Assembly (NCBI GenBank): GCA_900470095.1
Contig: UBZM01000036.1
Coordinates: forward strand, 1-64,000
Direction of reading: 5' to 3'
DNA from: Hyphomicrobiales bacterium
GTDB taxonomy: Bacteria > Pseudomonadota > Alphaproteobacteria > Rhizobiales > Beijerinckiaceae
Length of the DNA: 64,000 nt
A program made the translations under genes and the position numbers. Numbering within the stretch: the stretch's first letter is position 1; every line of letters begins with the position of its first letter. Shown here one piece after another: positions 59,881 to 64,000 of the stretch. A model generated the notes under the pieces. That model saw nothing but the letters and a program-made list of their open reading frames with translations, was not told the origin of the DNA and searched no databases.

Positions 59881-60936
59881 ATGGCCTTCTTGAAACGCAT
59901 CACGGGCGCGGCGGGCGCGGGGGTGGCGCTGGGCTACGTGGCCGAGGCGATCTCGCGCTGGCGTGCGCGGCCTTCGCGTGAGGAGGTTGCACGCGGACGC
60001 GACGCGGCTTCGCCGCTCGAGATGACCTGGCTTGGCTGGAAGGATGTGCTGCTGCGCTTTGCCGGCAATGTTGCCGATAACCGGCTCAGTTCTCTGGCCG
60101 GCGCGGTCGCCTTCTTCACCTTGCTTTCGCTTGTCCCGGCGCTCTCGCTCCTTGTCGCGCTGTACCGCTATTTCACCGACCCGCTGACCATCGCCGGCCA
60201 ACTCGACAGCCTCACCACCGTCTTTCCGGCTGCCGCACGCGACTTGATCCGCGAGCAGGCGATGCGGCTTGCGACACAATCCACCACCGGCCTGTCCCTC
60301 GCTGTCCTGGTCAGCCTGCTCGTGGCGGCCTGGAGTGCGAACGCCGCGGTGAAGGCGGTCTTCGATGCGCTGAACATCATCTATCGCGAACGGGAGAAGC
60401 GCAGCTTCTTCAAGCTGAACCTGATCTCGCTGCTGACCACGCTGAGCGGAGTCGTGCTGCTGATGGCGGCGCTGATCGCGATCGCCATCCTGCCCGTCAT
60501 CTCAGCGTTCTTCCCGTTCCACTACGAGCTCGAGCAGCTGGTCCGGCTGGTGCGCTGGCCGACTTTCGTGGTGATGGCGATGCTGGCCATCGCCTGCCTC
60601 TACTGGATCGGGCCGAGCCGGCGGCCGCCGCGCTTCGCCTGGGTCATGCCTGGCGCCATCGCCGCCTCGCTGCTCTGGGCGGCCGCGTCATGGGCCTTTT
60701 CCTGGTATGTCGGAACGCTCGGCAATTACACGGCGACCTATGGCTCGCTCTCGACGGTGGTGGTCTTCATGACCTGGCTCTGGCTGTCGGCGATGATCGT
60801 GCTCGCCGGCGCCGAACTCAATGCCGAGCTCGAGCATCAGACCGAGCGCGACACCACGATCGGCCGCCCCAAGCCGCTCGGCCGCAGGGGCGCGACCATG
60901 GCGGACAGGGTCGGTGCTGCCATGGCCGACGAGTAG
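59881..60936 (+). CDS. YihY/BrkB family inner-membrane protein
   Basis: The 351-residue protein from the ATG at 59881 (MAFLKRITGAAGAG) has about six helices. The family core is NRLSSLAGAVAFFTLLSLVPALSLLVALYRYF, and GNYTATYGSLSTVVVFMTWLWLSAMIVLAGAELNAELEH lies near the C-terminus. The YihY/BrkB family was once called ribonuclease BN or virulence factor; function unknown. A longer frame to 59842 has no signal. Confidence 0.9.
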   Translation: MAFLKRITGAAGAGVALGYVAEAISRWRARPSREEVARGRDAASPLEMTWLGWKDVLLRFAGNVADNRLSSLAGAVAFFTLLSLVPALSLLVALYRYFTDPLTIAGQLDSLTTVFPAAARDLIREQAMRLATQSTTGLSLAVLVSLLVAAWSANAAVKAVFDALNIIYREREKRSFFKLNLISLLTTLSGVVLLMAALIAIAILPVISAFFPFHYELEQLVRLVRWPTFVVMAMLAIACLYWIGPSRRPPRFAWVMPGAIAASLLWAAASWAFSWYVGTLGNYTATYGSLSTVVVFMTWLWLSAMIVLAGAELNAELEHQTERDTTIGRPKPLGRRGATMADRVGAAMADE

Positions 60937-61227
60937 GTGATGCTGGATCCTGACGACACGCGCCAGCGACCCGAAGCTTTCGCACCGGCGGCGCGTGCAT
61001 TGCTGGGCGAGCAACCAGCTGCGTGAGCGCCTCACCTGCCCTGCTTGGGGTGGGGAGGGGCTCTGGATCTCTCATTTCGCGATCGACACCCCGAACCCTG
61101 TCTGACGTCATTGGAGATTGCGTCGCTGCAATCTTGGTCTTGCCACGCCCAGGGGCGACAATGGCCCGGATAATTGCCAATTGAAGGCTGCGGCGGACAA
61201 CGGGCCGCATCAATTTCGGAGGCGGCG

Positions 61228-62097
61228 ATGCTCACGGTTCAGGACAAGCTTTCGTCACCGCTACGGCTTGAGGCCTATGACGCGCCCCTTCATATTGGCG
61301 CGGTTTCCTTGCGGGTGCGCGATCTGCCGCGCCTGACGGCTTTCTATCGCGACGCGATCGGGCTGACGCTGATCTCGGAAGAGCCGGGCCTCTCGGTGCT
61401 TGGTGTCGACGGCGTACCATTGGTGCGGCTCGAAGCGGGGGCGAGCGCACCGGTATCGGCCGCTGGCCTTTTCCATCTCGCGATCCTGTTGCCCTCGCGT
61501 CGTGACCTTGCCAACTGGCTGGCGCATGCGGCCAGGACCCGAGTTCCGCTGGAAGGCGCCTCGAACCATCTTGTCAGCGAGGCGCTCTACCTCTCCGATC
61601 CGGAAGGCAACGGCATCGAGATCTATCGTGATCGCAGCCGGCCGGAATGGCCGCGACTCGATGGTGGCGCCATCAAGATGTCGACCGATCGGCTCGATCT
61701 CGACCAGCTCCTGCGTGAGTCGGACGGAGCCGCCTATCCCGGCATGCCGAGCGGCACGGGCATGGGGCATGTTCATTTGCGCGTCGGCGACACCGCCCAG
61801 GCCGAGGGCTTCTACCGCGATGGCCTCGGCTTTGACGTGATGGTGCATTATCCCGGCGCGAGCTTCCTCGCGACCGGCGGCTACCACCACCATATCGCCG
61901 TCAATGTCTGGGGCAGTCGGGGGGCAGGCGTGCGGGCTGACGGCGACGCAGGGCTTGCGAGCTTCGAACTCGTCGCCGCTGACGATCAGGTCTTCGCGGC
62001 GATGCGGACGCGGATGATCGCTGCCGGCGGTCGTGATCAGGGAGTCACCGTCACCGTCGCTGACCCCTGGAATAACCGTCTGATCCTGCGCCGCTGA
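61228..62097 (+). CDS. VOC family protein, two-domain (extradiol dioxygenase/CatE-like)
   Basis: The 289-residue product starts at the ATG at 61228 with GGAGG upstream. Two VOC modules are visible: IGAVSLRVRDLPRLTAFYRDAIGL with YLSDPEGNGIEIYRDR, and MGHVHLRVGDTAQAEGFYRDGLGFD with a C-terminal half. This is the CatE-like (catechol-2,3-dioxygenase) class. The metal His/Glu pattern cannot be fully checked by eye. The substrate is unknown. Confidence 0.88.
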   Translation: MLTVQDKLSSPLRLEAYDAPLHIGAVSLRVRDLPRLTAFYRDAIGLTLISEEPGLSVLGVDGVPLVRLEAGASAPVSAAGLFHLAILLPSRRDLANWLAHAARTRVPLEGASNHLVSEALYLSDPEGNGIEIYRDRSRPEWPRLDGGAIKMSTDRLDLDQLLRESDGAAYPGMPSGTGMGHVHLRVGDTAQAEGFYRDGLGFDVMVHYPGASFLATGGYHHHIAVNVWGSRGAGVRADGDAGLASFELVAADDQVFAAMRTRMIAAGGRDQGVTVTVADPWNNRLILRR

Positions 62098-62138
62098 CTG
62101 GGTTGCGGTTTTCGGGAAAGCCTATCCAGGCTTCGATC

Positions 62139-62591
62139 CTAGCGCGTGAGCAGATGGCTGCGGCGAGTGCCGCCGCCATCGGGCTTGAAGCCCATGGCTT
62201 CCCAGAAAGCGGCGGCGCCGGAATCCGCGGCGTTGAGCGAGAGCCTCGGCGCCAGCGACAACCCTTGTTGCACCAGCGCGCTCGCCAGCAGGCGGCCGAC
62301 GCCTCCGCGCCGGCCGGCGGGGCGGACATAGACATGGCGAATGCGCAGGAGGTCGGGCGCCGGGTCATAAGGATCCGGCGTCACCGCGCCGATTGCGGCG
62401 AGCACCCCATCACGAAACACCGCGAACAGGGCGTTCCGCTCGTTGGCGTCACGATAACGGCCGGATTGCCACTCGTCCCGCAAGCCGTCGACGAAGCGGT
62501 AGCCTTCGGCCGCCGCTTCGTCCTGCAGGGCAGAAAAACCGTCCGGCAGCGTGTCGCTGAGCCGGACGACCTGAAGCGTGCTGGAGATCAC
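62139..62591 (-). CDS. GNAT family N-acetyltransferase
   Basis: The 150-residue acetyltransferase has the acetyl-CoA site VYVRPAGRRGGVGRLLASALVQQ (about 95-118) and the later LNAADSGAAAFWEAMGFK. It transfers acetyl to an unknown amine. Its start overlaps the cysK stop (ATGA), so it is probably co-transcribed with cysK. Confidence 0.88.
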   Translation of the reverse strand: MISSTLQVVRLSDTLPDGFSALQDEAAAEGYRFVDGLRDEWQSGRYRDANERNALFAVFRDGVLAAIGAVTPDPYDPAPDLLRIRHVYVRPAGRRGGVGRLLASALVQQGLSLAPRLSLNAADSGAAAFWEAMGFKPDGGGTRRSHLLTR

Positions 62592-63574
62592 AGGCCTTCG
62601 AAGAGAGCGCTCGAAATATAGCGCTCGGCGAAGGAGGGGATGATCACGACGATGGTCTTGCCTTCGTTGCCGGGGCGCGCGCCGATTTCCAGCGCGGCAG
62701 CGACTGCCGCACCCGAAGAGATGCCGGCCGGGATGCCTTCGAGGCGGGCCAGCGCGCGAGCCGTGTCGAAGGAAGTCTGGTTGCCGACGGTCACCACCTC
62801 GTCGATCACCGAGCGATCGAGCACGCCGGGAACGAACCCGGCACCGATGCCCTGGATCTTGTGCGGACCGGGTTGGCCGCCGGAGAGAACCGGGGAGTCC
62901 TCAGGCTCGACTGCGATGACCTTCAGCCCGGGCCGGCGGGGCTTCAGCACCTGGCCCACACCGGTGATCGTGCCGCCGGTGCCAACACCGGAGACAAAGA
63001 TATCGATTTCGCCGTTGGTGTCGTTCCAGATCTCTTCGGCGGTCGTCTTGCGGTGAATCTCGGGGTTGGCCGGATTCTCGAACTGTTGCGGAATGATCGC
63101 ACCCGGGATCTCGGCCTTGAGTTCTTCGGCCTTGGCCACGGCACCGCGCATGCCGCCCGGGCCGGGCGTCAGCACGAGTTCGGCGCCGAGCAGGGCCAGC
63201 ATCTTGCGACGCTCCAGCGACATCGTCTCCGGCATGACCAGGATCAGGCGGTAGCCGCGCGCGGCAGCGACGAAGGCGAGCGCGATGCCCGTATTGCCCG
63301 AAGTGGGCTCGATCAGCGTGCCGCCCGGCTTCAGAACGCCTGAGGCTTCCAGCGCATCGACCATGTTGACGCCGATACGATCCTTGACGCTGGAGATCGG
63401 GTTGAAGAATTCGAGCTTGGCAAGGATTGTTGCCTTGACGCCGCGTTCTGCCGGGAGGCGGTTCAGCCGCACCAGGGGGGTGTCACCAATCGTATCGGTG
63501 ATCGACTCATAGACCCGGCCGCGGCCGGGCACCTTGTCCTGTGCGGGATTGAGCTTCTGTGCTGCTTCGGCCAT
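62588..63574 (-). CDS. cysK: cysteine synthase A
   Basis: The 328-residue PLP enzyme makes cysteine from O-acetylserine and sulfide. The PLP lysine is in NPISSVKDRIG (about residues 58-68), PTSGNTGIALA follows, and the C-terminus is STALFEGL-like. The upstream DNA holds a perfect palindrome at 63648, next to an Rrf2-type regulator gene. Confidence 0.95.
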   Translation of the reverse strand: MAEAAQKLNPAQDKVPGRGRVYESITDTIGDTPLVRLNRLPAERGVKATILAKLEFFNPISSVKDRIGVNMVDALEASGVLKPGGTLIEPTSGNTGIALAFVAAARGYRLILVMPETMSLERRKMLALLGAELVLTPGPGGMRGAVAKAEELKAEIPGAIIPQQFENPANPEIHRKTTAEEIWNDTNGEIDIFVSGVGTGGTITGVGQVLKPRRPGLKVIAVEPEDSPVLSGGQPGPHKIQGIGAGFVPGVLDRSVIDEVVTVGNQTSFDTARALARLEGIPAGISSGAAVAAALEIGARPGNEGKTIVVIIPSFAERYISSALFEGL

Positions 63575-63647
63575 GGCGGCCTCCCTTGCGTCATGTGGTC
63601 AGGATGGAAGGGCTAACGTATTTCACATCTTCTGTCGAATAATTAAG

Positions 63648-63665
63648 TTTAATCACATGATTAAA
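63648..63665. promoter_or_regulatory. palindromic operator upstream of cysK, overlapping the rrf2 stop
   Basis: TTTAATCA (63648-63655), CA, and TGATTAAA (63658-63665) form a perfect 8-bp inverted repeat about 75 bases upstream of cysK. ATTTCACA (63620-63627) and TGTGAAAT (63667-63674) form a second, outer inverted repeat. The site lies across the 3' end of the Rrf2-type gene. Confidence 0.7.
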
Positions 63666-64000
63666 TTGTGAAATCGGCTCTCTGGGCGATCTCTCCGAAG
63701 ACCGATTTCTGCTCGGACTGGCGACAGAGATCTTCGACCGTGACGCTGTCGAGCTCGGCCAGGAAAGCGTCGGTAGCCCGCCTCAGCGCTGGGCCGACCA
63801 CCTCGTCGATAAGGCGGGACTGCGGCAGGGGCGTGGTTTCATCGCTCGTTTCCTGCATGGCTGCACGCGCGATATCGCCGGCCGTGATGCGGCGGCGTTC
63901 GCGAGCGAGCTCATAGCCGCCGCGCGGGCCGCGCACACCCTTCAGGATGCCGGCGCGCACGAGCGCCTGCAGCATGGTTTCGAGATGACGCGGCGGCAGG
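63661..64000 (-). CDS. Rrf2-family transcriptional regulator (5' part cut by window end)
   Basis: Only the end of the protein is in the window. Residues read LPPRHLETMLQALVRAGILKGVRGPRGGYELARERRRITAGDIA, the Rrf2 helix-turn-helix and wing, and the tail ends RADFTI. The Cys cluster for an Fe-S centre is absent; one Cys (VEDLCRQS) remains. It lies upstream of cysK on the same strand and may sense cysteine metabolism. The 5' end lies beyond position 64000. Confidence 0.85.
   Translation of the reverse strand, partial: LPPRHLETMLQALVRAGILKGVRGPRGGYELARERRRITAGDIARAAMQETSDETTPLPQSRLIDEVVGPALRRATDAFLAELDSVTVEDLCRQSEQKSVFGEIAQRADFTI

Noticed and set aside
1..64000. CRISPR arrays, transposases, integrases, rRNA operons
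   Set aside because: Looked for on both strands and not seen; the only mobile-element hint is the tRNA-Gly border at the left edge.

Overview
The window reads as chromosomal DNA of a high-GC alphaproteobacterium of the order Hyphomicrobiales (Rhizobiales), probably Bosea or a close relative. The supporting signs are a GcrA cell-cycle regulator, a C4-pathway 5-aminolevulinate synthase, an AapJ/Q/M-type general amino-acid transporter, an Omp25-like 8-strand barrel porin, the gene order SRP RNA-dnaX-ybaB-recR, and the block rpmH-rnpA-yidC-acetyltransferase-engB-argB. The genus is inferred from protein recognition only. Nearly every kilobase is coding, and most long open frames on the opposite strand are shadows of high-GC genes.

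Layout. 1-1195: a short stretch of visibly lower GC with two unrecognised small genes, ending exactly at the 3' end of a tRNA-Gly(CCC); this looks like the edge of an integrated element. 1376-10515: dcd, apaG, argE, a cyanide-insensitive-type cytochrome bd operon with a 47-aa third subunit, then argD-argF-hslO. 10516-15113: gcrA, preceded by a cluster of GANTC methylation sites and a six-codon upstream ORF, then the aapJ-aapQ-aapM transporter without its ATPase. 15249-19032: a TetR regulator divergent from an HlyD-permease-ATPase efflux operon, with a tandem palindromic operator between them. 19054-26491: guaC, two adjacent modules that each pair a different regulator (ArsR-type or HxlR-type) with a paralogous SRPBCC protein, a formamidase, and two transporters.

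26591-39686: an exopolysaccharide locus with two glycosyltransferases, two Gfo/Idh/MocA oxidoreductases, a Wzz/BY-kinase-like protein whose kinase half has lost its key residues, a Tat-exported GH10 glycoside hydrolase, a flippase, a DUF6492-like protein, a WecG/TagA transferase and the initiating phosphoglycosyltransferase. No Wzy polymerase or outer-membrane exporter is visible. 39799-47336: mixed metabolic genes (SDRs, VOC proteins, an M20 amidase, an MIO-type aromatic amino-acid ammonia-lyase, an HCCA isomerase, hemA). 47424-58903: metZ with a tandem-repeat upstream region, a pyrimidine nucleotidase, a hidden 49-aa membrane protein, argB, engB, yidC, rnpA, rpmH, the SRP RNA, dnaX, ybaB and recR. 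58922-64000: an outer-membrane protein, a YihY/BrkB protein, a VOC dioxygenase-like protein, a GNAT, cysK and a cysteine-poor Rrf2 regulator cut by the window end.

Arginine biosynthesis is scattered (argE, argD-argF, argB) rather than in one operon. The most unusual signals are regulatory DNA (the gcrA leader, the perfect palindromes at arsR, hxlR, tetR and rrf2-cysK, and the metZ tandem repeat) and the degenerate BY-kinase with a GH10 enzyme in the exopolysaccharide locus. No CRISPR array, transposase, integrase or rRNA gene was seen.
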